In this document: positions 1 through 8,800 of the stretch, piece after piece | Position numbering within the stretch: position 1 is the first letter of the stretch | Layout of the letters: the number at the start of each line of letters is the position of its first letter | Origin: a virus | Virus record (IMG/VR): IMGVR_UViG_3300034375_002222 | Location: 1 to 22,280 of that record | DNA length: 22,280 bases | Strand: one strand, 5' to 3' | Notes under the pieces: generated by a model | Databases searched by the model: none | What the model was told of the DNA's origin: nothing | What the model saw: only the letters and a program-made list of their open reading frames with translations | Made by a program: the position numbers and the translations under genes

Positions 1-561
1 ACCACAGTATCTGTATATGAAAACAATCCTACTAAACCTGTTACTTTAGATATATCCCTGGACTTAATTGATAACATGTTGATTGTTAATCCACCACAAG
101 AAGTAGAACAACAGATAGAAGAAACACAATCTAATACAACAGTAGATTACTTAGAGTTTGATGATCTTGATATAGATTATCTTGCTGAAGATTTTTTAGA
201 TGCAGAAGCAGAACTAGAATTTACAGAACTAGATATAAATTATTTAGATGTAAACTTTTTAGAAGACTTGCTTAACGTACTAGATGCACTAGCACTATCT
301 AAAGAAGAAGATGCTCTTAAACAAGGTGGTGTTGGTATTCGTATAGCTGGTACAGAAATAGGACAAGATAAAGACACACAGATAACAACTATAATATCTG
401 GTCAAAACATAAGCTTTACTAGAACAGTCAATCAAAGTGCAAAATTAAATCTTAATGGTTCTGGTAGTTATACAGTAATACTTATACAAGATGGAGTATC
501 TAATACTGTTAAAGTTAATGGCGGTTCTTCAACAACAATAAAAATAACTCAAGGATCGTGA
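1..561 (+). CDS. FecR-like periplasmic protein, 5'-truncated by window edge
   Basis: The reading frame is open from base 1, so 186 residues of a longer protein are visible. An ATG at 76 exists, but it has no good ribosome binding site and the codons before it read as protein, so I treat the gene as partial. The first visible residues (TVSVYENN...KPVTLDISLD) resemble the end of a FecR-type beta-rich domain. Next comes an acidic stretch made of two 21-residue repeats (bases 151-276), then a Gly/Asn/Thr-rich beta-like tail with no membrane segment. FecR-domain proteins often sit beside CHASE2 cyclases in bacterial genomes, and here the stop codon overlaps the GTG start of such a cyclase by four bases, which implies translational coupling. 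The likely location is the periplasm, but the N-terminus is not in the window. The FecR identity is inferred from this short match and the neighbour. Confidence 0.55.
   Translation, partial: TTVSVYENNPTKPVTLDISLDLIDNMLIVNPPQEVEQQIEETQSNTTVDYLEFDDLDIDYLAEDFLDAEAELEFTELDINYLDVNFLEDLLNVLDALALSKEEDALKQGGVGIRIAGTEIGQDKDTQITTIISGQNISFTRTVNQSAKLNLNGSGSYTVILIQDGVSNTVKVNGGSSTTIKITQGS
151..276 (+). repeat. Two-copy 63-bp in-frame acidic repeat
   Basis: Two adjacent 21-residue units begin at base 151 (LEFDDLDIDYLAEDFLD) and base 214 (LEFTELDINYLDVNFLE). The hydrophobic and acidic positions match throughout and the spacing is exactly 63 bases. The DNA copies have drifted, so the repeat is kept at protein level rather than being a fresh duplication. 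It links the putative FecR-like part to the C-terminal beta-like tail. Confidence 0.7.
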
Positions 562-2324
562 AAAAAGTATTATTAGTTTTAGTTATAGTTCTATCACTTC
601 CATTTGTTATGCAAGTTAATATTTTAGAAATATTAAAATTAAAAACATTTGATGCTTTAGTTCCTGAACAAGAACCTTCTGGATATTTTACAATACTTAA
701 TATTACAGAAGATGATATAAGTAAAGAAGGCGGTTATCCATTACCAAGACAAAGGCTTGCAGAGGTGCAATCGCAGTTGATACAAAAGGGAGCTTTAGGT
801 GTTGGCTGGGTAATCGCTTTTCCACAACCTGATAGATTTGGTGGGGATAAAGAGTTTGCAGAATCTTTATCTTATGCTCCTAGTGTTTTGGCAATGTTTG
901 AAAATAACAATCAATCATTTCCTCCTACAACAGGAACAGTAATATTAGGTGATGAACCACAGGGTATATCTGCACAGGGTGTTGTACAGAATATAGATAT
1001 ACTAAAACAAAACGCTAATCAAGGTATAGCAGTAGCTAGAACTGATGTAGATAGTTTAGTAAGACGTTTACCATTACTTTTAAAAACAAATGATGGATGG
1101 GTATCTGCATATGGAACAGAAGTATTAAAAATTTTAGTTGGTGCAGATACATATGTTATTAAATCTAATCCTAATGGAATAGAAGAAATAAGGGTTAGAG
1201 GTTTGCCTCCAGTAAAAACAGATAGTCTTGGTAGAAAGTGGTTAAGTTTTGTAGATACACCACAAACTAATTTACAAGATATGGATGTTGAAGGAAAGTT
1301 TGTATTTGTAGGTTTTACTGCTAAAGGAATAATGCCTCAAATAGCAGTACCAAATAACAAGTTACTTGAGCCTCACAAAATACAAGCTGCTTTAGCAGAG
1401 TCAATCTTAATACAAGATAGTCCATATATACCTGATTATGCACTAGCCTTAGAAATAGTTATATTGATATCGCTGATAATGCTTACCTGGCTATTAATAA
1501 ATATTTTTGGAATTACAACAGGAATTATAACAACCAGTTTTTTATTTTTATCTGTAAGTTTTTTTGGATACTATTTAATACAACAAGGACTTTTAATTGA
1601 CGTTACTTGGGCATTAATATCACAATTTATTACAGGCTCAACAGCATTTTATTTAAGATTTAGGGAACAATATAAACTTAGACAACAAATTAAAGGACAG
1701 TTTGGTAAATACCTTGATCCTAGAATGGTCAAAAAGCTACAAGATAATCCAGAACTTTGTCAGGTAAATGGTAAGCGTGTTGATTGTTCTATTATATTTA
1801 CAGACCTTAGAGGTTTTACTAGCCTATCAGAGTCAGTAGAACCTGAAATGGTAACGTACATAATGAATTCTGTATTAGATGTACAAGTACAAGCAGCTAA
1901 TAAATATTTTGGTTGTACTGATAAGTTTATTGGAGATGCTGGTATGTTTCATTGGAATACAATTATTCCACAAGATAATCATCATAATCTTGCTTTACAG
2001 GCTGCAAAAGAAATAGAAAAGAATATTGACCAGTTAAACATTAAATTTGCAAAAGAAGACATACCTAAAGTTGCTATAGGAATAGGTGTAAATTCAGGAG
2101 TTTGCATAGCTGGTAACTTTGGTGCAACAGATAGGTTTGCTTTTAGTCTTATTGGTGATCCTTGTAATGTAGCTGCTAGATTAGAATCAAGCACTAAGGT
2201 TGCTGGAGTAGGAGTTTTGATAGGCGAAGAAACTGCCAAATATAGTGATTTTAAGCTACAATTATTAGAACCTATAGAAGTTAAAGGTAAAGCTAAACCA
2301 CTACAGGTTTATACATGGGCATAA
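558..2324 (+). CDS. CHASE2-domain class III adenylate cyclase, membrane bound
   Basis: This 588-aa protein should make cAMP from ATP at the inner membrane under control of an extracytoplasmic sensor. Residues 1-20 form an N-terminal membrane anchor. Residues about 25-290 read as CHASE2, including FDALVPEQ near the start, YPLPRQRLAEV, an RTDVDSLVRRLPLL segment and GKFVFVGFTAKG. Three membrane helices follow at about 296-316, 319-340 and 346-367, then a cytoplasmic class III cyclase domain. All key residues are visible: metal-binding D416 (FTDLRGFT) and D460 (KFIGDA), adenine-type K456 and D534 (LIGDPCN), and transition-state N537 and R541 (NVAAR). K and D at the base-selecting positions favour ATP over GTP. 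The GTG start overlaps the upstream stop (GTGA), and the i-spanin gene starts three bases after the stop. The length and order match bacterial CHASE2 cyclases; the unusual point is its place in a phage lysis region. Confidence 0.9.
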   Translation: MKKVLLVLVIVLSLPFVMQVNILEILKLKTFDALVPEQEPSGYFTILNITEDDISKEGGYPLPRQRLAEVQSQLIQKGALGVGWVIAFPQPDRFGGDKEFAESLSYAPSVLAMFENNNQSFPPTTGTVILGDEPQGISAQGVVQNIDILKQNANQGIAVARTDVDSLVRRLPLLLKTNDGWVSAYGTEVLKILVGADTYVIKSNPNGIEEIRVRGLPPVKTDSLGRKWLSFVDTPQTNLQDMDVEGKFVFVGFTAKGIMPQIAVPNNKLLEPHKIQAALAESILIQDSPYIPDYALALEIVILISLIMLTWLLINIFGITTGIITTSFLFLSVSFFGYYLIQQGLLIDVTWALISQFITGSTAFYLRFREQYKLRQQIKGQFGKYLDPRMVKKLQDNPELCQVNGKRVDCSIIFTDLRGFTSLSESVEPEMVTYIMNSVLDVQVQAANKYFGCTDKFIGDAGMFHWNTIIPQDNHHNLALQAAKEIEKNIDQLNIKFAKEDIPKVAIGIGVNSGVCIAGNFGATDRFAFSLIGDPCNVAARLESSTKVAGVGVLIGEETAKYSDFKLQLLEPIEVKGKAKPLQVYTWA

Positions 2325-2327
2325 GAT

Positions 2328-2723
2328 ATGAGTAAAGTTTTAATAGGTATCATTGCAGTTATGACAATAATTGGATATTTTCTTTGGAATGAAAATTCAA
2401 GATTATCTGCTTTAAATCAAGCATTTGAATTAAGAGATCAAGAACAGAAAGCTGCTATTGAATCTTTGCAAAGTGATTTTAAATTGCAAACAGAAGGCTT
2501 ATTAGAAATACAAAGCAAAAATCAATCTATACAGTTAGAAATGTCTAGATACTTAGATATATTTAAAAGACATGATTTAACAAAACTTGCAGCAGCTAAA
2601 CCATCTTTGCTAGAACCAAGGGTAAATAAAGGAACAAAGAATGTATTTGATAGTATTGAAGAAGACAGTCGCAGCATTGATGATCTTGATGATGGTCTAC
2701 AGTTGCAGTCTGTTTCCAAGTAA
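2328..2723 (+). CDS. Inner-membrane spanin subunit (Rz-like)
   Basis: The 131-aa product has a single N-terminal membrane helix (about residues 3-20, KVLIGIIAVMTIIGYFLW) followed by a charged, heptad-like periplasmic stretch at about 23-100 that should form a coiled coil. This is the layout of an i-spanin, which joins an outer-membrane lipoprotein across the periplasm and fuses the two membranes at the last step of lysis. There is no signal cleavage site. The call rests mainly on the next gene: an o-spanin-like lipoprotein starts inside this gene in another frame, the hallmark of Rz/Rz1 pairs. The C-terminus is acidic (SIEEDSRSIDDLDDG), partly because the DNA there also encodes the lipoprotein signal peptide. 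Sequence similarity to known Rz proteins cannot be judged by eye. Confidence 0.7.
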   Translation: MSKVLIGIIAVMTIIGYFLWNENSRLSALNQAFELRDQEQKAAIESLQSDFKLQTEGLLEIQSKNQSIQLEMSRYLDIFKRHDLTKLAAAKPSLLEPRVNKGTKNVFDSIEEDSRSIDDLDDGLQLQSVSK

Positions 2724-3021
2724 ACAAAACGTACAAATAACTACTAAGCCTTTAGAAAGGCAAATAGTACAACCTGTTATGCCAAGGCAGATTGATTTAA
2801 AAGAGCCATATTGGTATGTAGTTTCTGATAAAAATGTAGATGAGTTTCTATCAAGAGTAGAAAAGGAACATGGACAAATAGTTTTTTTTGCTATGTCTGT
2901 ACCTGATTATGAAATCATGTCATACAATATGCAGGAGTTAAAAAGATATATAAATGAACTTAAACAAGTTGTTGTCTATTATAAAAAGGTTACTACAAAT
3001 AAACCTGATACAGGGGAGTAA
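2641..3021 (+). CDS. Outer-membrane spanin lipoprotein (Rz1-like)
   Basis: This 126-aa protein has a clear lipoprotein signal peptide. Lysines 7-8 are followed by the hydrophobic run VAALMILMMVYS and the lipobox cysteine C22, so the mature protein should be lipidated and held in the outer membrane. The mature part starts with a Pro/Gln/Lys-rich segment (residues 23-50) and ends with a mixed helical region. The ATG at 2641 is preceded by AAAGGA at a suitable distance. The first 83 bases overlap the end of the i-spanin gene in the +1 frame. At 126 aa it is longer than the classic lambda Rz1 (60 aa) and not especially proline rich, so an unrelated lipoprotein is possible. The overlap and the lysozyme gene one base downstream support the spanin call. 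Confidence 0.7.
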   Translation: MYLIVLKKTVAALMILMMVYSCSLFPSKQNVQITTKPLERQIVQPVMPRQIDLKEPYWYVVSDKNVDEFLSRVEKEHGQIVFFAMSVPDYEIMSYNMQELKRYINELKQVVVYYKKVTTNKPDTGE

Positions 3022-3022
3022 T

Positions 3023-3466
3023 ATGAATATATCACAAGAAGGAATAGCTTTAATAAAGAAGTTTGAAGGTTGTGAACTAGAAGCATATAGAGACTCAGTA
3101 AATGTTTTGACAATTGGCTACGGGCATACAAAAAATGTTAAGGAAGGCGATAAGATAAACCAAGACGAAGCAGAACATCTATTACAAGAAGAAATGCCTG
3201 AATATGAAGGCTATATCAATGATATGGTTAAAGTGCCCTTAAAACAGAACCAATTCGATGCTTTAGTTTGTTGGGTTTATAACTTAGGACCAACTAATCT
3301 TGGTGAGTCAACATTACTAAAATTACTTAACGCAGGTGATTATCATACAACACCATCACAAATTAAAAGATGGAACAAAGCTGGAGGAGAAACATTGCAA
3401 GGATTAATTAGACGAAGAGAAGCGGAAGCATTGCTTTTTGAAGGCAAGGAATGGATTGAGGTCTAG
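3023..3466 (+). CDS. Endolysin, T4-type lysozyme (GH24)
   Basis: The 147-aa protein is a peptidoglycan-cleaving muramidase of the GH24 family. The N-terminal signature is complete: KKFEGCELEAYRDS followed by LTIGYGHT, giving the expected E15, D24 and T30 catalytic residues. A later NQFDALVCWVYNLG segment and the C-terminal RRREAEALLFE are also typical. The frame is open back to 2954, but the ATG at 3023 has a strong GGGGAG ribosome binding site and gives the usual GH24 N-terminus. It starts one base after the o-spanin stop. There is no signal peptide or signal-anchor, so release to the periplasm should need a holin, and none is recognisable in the window. The next virion gene starts one base after the stop. 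Confidence 0.93.
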   Translation: MNISQEGIALIKKFEGCELEAYRDSVNVLTIGYGHTKNVKEGDKINQDEAEHLLQEEMPEYEGYINDMVKVPLKQNQFDALVCWVYNLGPTNLGESTLLKLLNAGDYHTTPSQIKRWNKAGGETLQGLIRRREAEALLFEGKEWIEV

Positions 3467-3467
3467 A

Positions 3468-5333
3468 ATGCCATTAGCAAAATTTGTTTTTAAACCAGGA
3501 ATAAATAAAGAAGGAACTAACTACTCTAATGAGGGTGGTTGGTTTGACTCTGATAAAGTAAGATTTCGCAAAGGGCGACCAGAAAAGATAGCAGGATGGG
3601 AAAAAAATACTTTAAATAATTTTCAAGGCACTTGTAGAAGCTTGCATTCTTATAGAGACCAAGGACAAACAGATTATGTTGGAGTAGGTACACATTTAAA
3701 ATATTATCTTAAACAGGGTAATAATTTTAATGATATAACTCCTATAAGAAAAACAAGCACAAATTCAATAACTTTTGCAGCAACAAATGGTTCTTCTACT
3801 ATAACTGTAACTGATTCAAGTCATGGTGCAGAAACAGGAGATTTTGTTACATTTGCACAAGCAGTAAGTTTAGGTGGATTAATAACAGCAGATGTTTTAA
3901 ATCAAGAATATGAAATATTAAAAACTTTAACTACTAATACATACACTATAACAGCTAAAGATACAGACGGAAATACAGTTACAGCAAACTCAGATGATAT
4001 CAATAATGGTGGTTCAGCAGTAGATGGTTCTTATCAAATAAGTATAGGTTTAGATGTTTTTGTTAAAGGAACAGGTTGGGGTGCAGGTACTTGGGGTGCA
4101 GGCACATTTGGTTCAGTAAGTCCTATATCAGCTTCTAGTCAGTTAAGATTATGGTCACAAGATAATTTTGGAGATGATCTTATATCTTGTATTAGGGGTG
4201 GTGGCATATTTCTTTGGGATGAAAGTGCAGGTGCTACACAAAGAGCGGTAGCTTTTTCAGATTTATCAGGTGCAAGCAATCCACCTATTATTGCTTTACA
4301 AATAATGATGTCAGACGTAGACAAACATATTATTTGTTTCGGAGCTAATACTATAGGTGCATCAACAGCAGACCCTTTGTTAGTAAGGTGGTCAGATAAA
4401 GAAAGTTCTATTGATTGGACACCTACATCAACTAATCAAGCAGGTGGTGTACAGCTATCACAAGGCTCTACAATTATTGGTGCATTACGCACGAGACAAG
4501 AAATACTTATATGGACTGATGTAGGTATAGTATCTATGCGTTTTGTAGGTGAACCATTTATATTTTCTTTTTCAGAAGTAGCACAAGGTCCTTCACTTAT
4601 AGCACCTAATGCAGCAGTTAATGCCAATAACAGAGTTTATTTTATGGATAGGGGTGGATTTTATTCTTACTCAGGAAATGCACAAAGACTGGCTTGTACT
4701 GTATTAGATCATATATATTCAGATATAAATCTAGGTCAACAATTTAAAATATTTGGAACATCAAATGAAAACAATAATGAAGTCATTTGGTTTTATCCTT
4801 CAGCTAATAGTTTAGAAATAGATAAATATGTTATTTATAATTATTTAGAAAATACATGGTCTATAGGAACTACATCTGATGGCTTTACAAGAACTGCATG
4901 GATAGAAGCACCTTCATTAGATTTTCCATTAGCTGCTGCTAAAACAACAGGCACTAATACTAACTATCTCTACAATCAAGAAGTAGGACATAGTAATGAT
5001 GGTGAAGCATTTACTGCTTACATAGAGTCTAGTGATTTTGATTTAGCTCCAGACGGAGAAAGATTTACATTTATATCTAAATTAATACCTGATATTGAAT
5101 TTAGGGATCAACAATCAACAAGTGATAGTGTTACTTTTACTATTAAAGGTAGAGATTATCCTTTACAAGATTTATCTACTTTACAAACTATAAACGTAAC
5201 ACCAGCCTCTACATTTGAAAATACAAGAGCTAGAACTAGACAAGCAGCTATGCGTATATCTAATTCATCTAGTGATTATGGATGGAGATTAGGAGATTTA
5301 AGATTAGAAATTAGACCAGACGGAAAAAGATAA
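3468..5333 (+). CDS. Virion stabilisation/tail protein, P22 gp10-like
   Basis: The 621-aa product opens with LAKFVFKPGINKEGTNYSNE and GGWFDSDKVRFRKGRPEKI, a start I recognise from many uncultured marine phage structural proteins. The rest is beta-rich with repeated short strands and aromatic/Gly turns (for example WSQDNFGDDLISCIRGGG, VIWFYPSANS, YNYLENTWSIGT). That fits a propeller-like head-tail connector plug of the P22 gp10 (packaged DNA stabilisation) type. The frame extends to 3438, but the ATG at 3468 has GAGG upstream and gives the family N-terminus. Threonine-rich strands at about residues 100-185 look like an inserted immunoglobulin-like or tail-spike-type module. It lies directly after the lysis genes and overlaps the next gene by one base (TAATG). 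The virion role is well supported; the exact position in the particle is inferred. Confidence 0.7.
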   Translation: MPLAKFVFKPGINKEGTNYSNEGGWFDSDKVRFRKGRPEKIAGWEKNTLNNFQGTCRSLHSYRDQGQTDYVGVGTHLKYYLKQGNNFNDITPIRKTSTNSITFAATNGSSTITVTDSSHGAETGDFVTFAQAVSLGGLITADVLNQEYEILKTLTTNTYTITAKDTDGNTVTANSDDINNGGSAVDGSYQISIGLDVFVKGTGWGAGTWGAGTFGSVSPISASSQLRLWSQDNFGDDLISCIRGGGIFLWDESAGATQRAVAFSDLSGASNPPIIALQIMMSDVDKHIICFGANTIGASTADPLLVRWSDKESSIDWTPTSTNQAGGVQLSQGSTIIGALRTRQEILIWTDVGIVSMRFVGEPFIFSFSEVAQGPSLIAPNAAVNANNRVYFMDRGGFYSYSGNAQRLACTVLDHIYSDINLGQQFKIFGTSNENNNEVIWFYPSANSLEIDKYVIYNYLENTWSIGTTSDGFTRTAWIEAPSLDFPLAAAKTTGTNTNYLYNQEVGHSNDGEAFTAYIESSDFDLAPDGERFTFISKLIPDIEFRDQQSTSDSVTFTIKGRDYPLQDLSTLQTINVTPASTFENTRARTRQAAMRISNSSSDYGWRLGDLRLEIRPDGKR

Positions 5334-5536
5334 TGGCTCAAATAAAAACAGTACCATTACCAGCACCAGATATAGAATATGATTCTAATAATGAAGCAGT
5401 TACAAGAAGAACAATAGAACAAGCAATAGAAAGTATAAATACAAAAATTACTAATATACAAAAATTACAAGATTCAGTTACTAGTAAGTCTGTTATACGC
5501 AAACAATTTTTATTAATGGGAATAAAACATGGCTGA
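5333..5536 (+). CDS. Small conserved phage protein, unknown function
   Basis: The 67-aa protein starts in a TAATG overlap with the preceding virion gene and overlaps the next gene by eight bases. It has an extended N-terminus (KTVPLPAPDIEYDSNNEAVTRR) and then a helical stretch (about residues 22-50) with heptad-like Ile/Leu spacing that could form a short coiled coil. No enzyme motif or membrane segment is seen. Similar short proteins sit at the same place in marine phage virion operons, so a small structural or assembly role is likely, but I cannot name a function. Confidence 0.65.
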   Translation: MAQIKTVPLPAPDIEYDSNNEAVTRRTIEQAIESINTKITNIQKLQDSVTSKSVIRKQFLLMGIKHG

Positions 5537-5867
5537 TATATTAAAAGTATTAGGTCAATTAGACCCAGCAGCTACAACAACAACAGTTTTATATACTGTG
5601 CCTGATATGACACAGACTACAATTAGTTCTATTGTGGCAGCTAATCGCACAGGATCAGCTATAACTTTTAGACTAAGCGTTCATGTAGCTGGTGCAGGTG
5701 CAGATGATAAACAGTTTTTATATTATGACAAATCAGTTGCAGCTAATGACTCATTAGCTATAGTTATAGGTATAACCCTTAATCAAACAGATGTATTAAA
5801 GGTTTATACGAGTGCAGTTAATATGAGTTTTAATGTGTTCGGATGTGAAACCTTAGAGGAAAGGTAA
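5529..5867 (+). CDS. Small beta-rich virion protein, likely surface or neck component
   Basis: The 112-aa protein reads as a compact beta-sandwich: alternating hydrophobic strands such as TTVLYTVP, TISSIVAAN, AITFRLSVHV, QFLYYDKSV, SLAIVIGITL and FNVFGCE, with small turns between them. Comparable phage proteins of this size (LGQL.P..TT...LYTVP, then CN or AN, then FGCE at the end) are common in virion operons, usually unnamed. No signal peptide, membrane helix or catalytic motif is present. It overlaps the previous gene by eight bases and the next by one (TAATG), so it is made together with the structural genes. A head decoration, neck or fibre-attachment role is possible; I cannot choose between them. 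Confidence 0.65.
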   Translation: MADILKVLGQLDPAATTTTVLYTVPDMTQTTISSIVAANRTGSAITFRLSVHVAGAGADDKQFLYYDKSVAANDSLAIVIGITLNQTDVLKVYTSAVNMSFNVFGCETLEER

Positions 5868-8800
5868 TGAAATATAAAATTAAATCTGGTGATACATTAA
5901 GTCAAATAGCTAAAGATAATAATATTTCTGTAAAAAAATTAGCTGAACTAAATAATATTAAAGATGTTAATAAAATATTTGCAGGTAAAACTTTAGATAT
6001 TCCTAGTCGTGAAAAACCTAAAACAAAAAAATCTTCTAGTGTAGAAAAAGTAAATCAATCTGATCCATTTTTTATACAAGAAGAAAGTGGTGCATTCAAA
6101 AGTACAAGACCTAAATCTACAACACCTAAACCTACAACTGTAGTTACACCTGCAGTACAAGAAAAAAAAACTATAGAAAAAGAATCTTTTTTGCCTATAA
6201 ATATAAGACAAATTTTTAATCCTGGACAAAACAGAACAGAAAAAGATTTATCAAAAGAAGAAAGAGATGTTTTAAAAAAAGTTATAGCTAGAAGTCAAAC
6301 ACCAGAAAGAATAGCCGAAAAAGAAGAATCAGGTTTAAATCCTTATGCTATTGAGTATAAAGATTATGAAAGTACACAAGAAGGTGCTCAATATGCCGAT
6401 GTTGGTGGAGACATGGGTCTATTAGGATTATTAAATAAATTACAAAATCCTGCATACAATTTAAAAACTTTTTTAGGTCAAGCTTCAGCTATACCACAAG
6501 AAGATGGTGGTTATAGAATACAAGATGTTTACGATTTTAAACCTAAAACAAGAAGGCAAGGATTAGGTAAATTTGAAGATTATTTATCTAGTGTAGGTGA
6601 AGCTGGATTTAATCCTTACAGTCAAGTAAGAAATTTTATGGGTTATTATGGACCTCAAGAAGGAACAGGTGAGGGTGGTAGAAGTGATATTAGAATAATG
6701 CAACAAGGTGGAGATACTATGGATATACAACAACAAACTAAAAACGTAGCAGCACAAGGTCGTTATGGCGATTCTATGTTACTGCACGTTAATCCAGCAG
6801 AGGTTAAAGGTTTAGCATCAGCTATGCCTATAACAGTTAATCCTCAAACTGGACAACCAGAAGCTTTCTTACCATTTCTAGCACCTATATTTGGTTCAAT
6901 GCTAGGTGGCAGTCTTTTAGCTGGTAGTACACTAGGAGGGTTAGCAACAGCAGGATTAAGTAAAGCAGCAGCAGCAGGTATTGGTGCAGGTCTAGCACAA
7001 ACAGCAGTTACAGGTGATATTAAAGAAGGATTAAAAGCAGGTCTTACAGCAGGTATGGGAGCAAGAATATTTGGTGGAGGAGCAGAAGCATCAAAATTTG
7101 CTGAAGGAGCTCAAGGGGCTACTGATGCTGCAACAAAAATAAATACTAATGTTCTTTTACAAGACCCTACTTTAGCACAAGCAGGACAAGCTTCTTCAAC
7201 ACTTGTAGGTCCTGTTCCTCCAGTTTTAAACCAAGCAGGACAAATGCAATTATCAAATATGATGCCTGATGCTTCTGAGTTTATTGCACAAGGAGGCAAA
7301 GATGCAGTTGCAACATATTCTGGCAATATTGCAGGACCAGGTGCAGCTACGTTTGGAGAAGATTTTACGACTATGTTTGGAAAAGGAGATAATTTTAATT
7401 TAGGACAAGGACTTTCTAATATTGGTTCAGCAGCCATGAATGATCCATTAGCATTAGCCACACTAGGAACTACTGGAACTATGTATGGTATGGATATGAT
7501 GCAAGCAGACTACGAAGAACAGATGGCTAGAATGCAAGCTGAAAGAGAAGAAAAAAAGAGACAGAATGAATTAATGAATCCTGAACCTATTCTTTACTCA
7601 GCAGAAGGTGGAAGAACAGGATATTTTATGGGTGGCGATATGAGAGCTGCTATTGATAGCGTAGGTGGTCAAAATATAACTGGTGGCGAATTACCACAAA
7701 TATTTGCACCTGCAAGACAAGCTTATGATGTAAATCCAAATTTTATGGCTGGTTTTAATCCAGAAACTATGTATTTTAATCCATCTACAATATCAGCTCC
7801 AGCATCAGGTTTAGAAGCAGGAGGTCCTCCAATCGTTTTAGATACATATACAGGCACTAAAGGAGGATATGGCGGTGATCCATTAGTAATATCACCTGAA
7901 GGGCGACAAGCATCTATTGATCCATTTAGTGCATATACAGGAGAAGCACCAGCAGGATTAGTTCCATACAGCACTACACAACCTGCACCTTATATAGATA
8001 TAACTGGTGAAGATTTAGGAATTACTGATGGAACTGAAGGAGTTTATGACCCAACAGTTGACGGCATAACAAAAGAAGAACCGATTATTGATGAATCATT
8101 TGATCCCAATAATTATACAATTCCTGACAATATACAAGATTTAATTGATTCTTTAGATTTATCTAATATAAATTTTATGGGTTCAAACATTGATCTTACT
8201 GGATTTAATCCATTAGATTATACAGTTGATCCAAAATTTGAAGTTAATGATCCTACCAATATGGATGATTTAATAAATCTTGATAATAATTTAATGACAG
8301 ATAGTTTAGATACGAATATAAATAATAATTTAAATGATACTTTTGATATAGATGCTTTGTCTAATCTAGATAATATAAATGCAGGAATAGATTCTTTTAC
8401 AACAACAGATAATACACTTAACAATACATTAGATTTATCTGCTTTTGACCCTTACAATCAACTTGATACAACTACTAATTTAGGTGTAACAGATACTTTA
8501 AGTGCAAATACTTTAGCTGGTTTTAATCCTCTTAATACATTTGGTTTAACAGAAGATCAACTAAATAGATCAAAAATGGATTCATTGACTATGGCTGAAG
8601 GCGGTCAATTACCTAATAAAGGATTAGAAGCTTTAAATAAAGTAGCACCTGATGTTGTAGATAAAATGGGATATCAAGAAGGTGGCATGACTATGATGAA
8701 TGATCCTCTTACTCAAGAAGTAACTGCATTTTTATTAGGTGAATCAAATAATGAAGAAGCACTAAATATGTTTTTAACTAAATATGGTAATGAAGCATTT

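Noticed and set aside
1-2324. Possibility that the cyclase pair is host DNA beside a prophage border
   Set aside because: There is no integrase, attachment-like repeat or tRNA near 2325, the spanin gene starts three bases after the cyclase stop, and base composition does not change. I keep a phage origin as more likely, though coverage data would settle it.
2954-3022. Upstream ATG adding 23 residues to the endolysin, possibly a signal-anchor
   Set aside because: The extension is not hydrophobic enough for a signal-anchor and lies inside the o-spanin gene; the ATG at 3023 has a strong GGGGAG site and gives the normal GH24 start.
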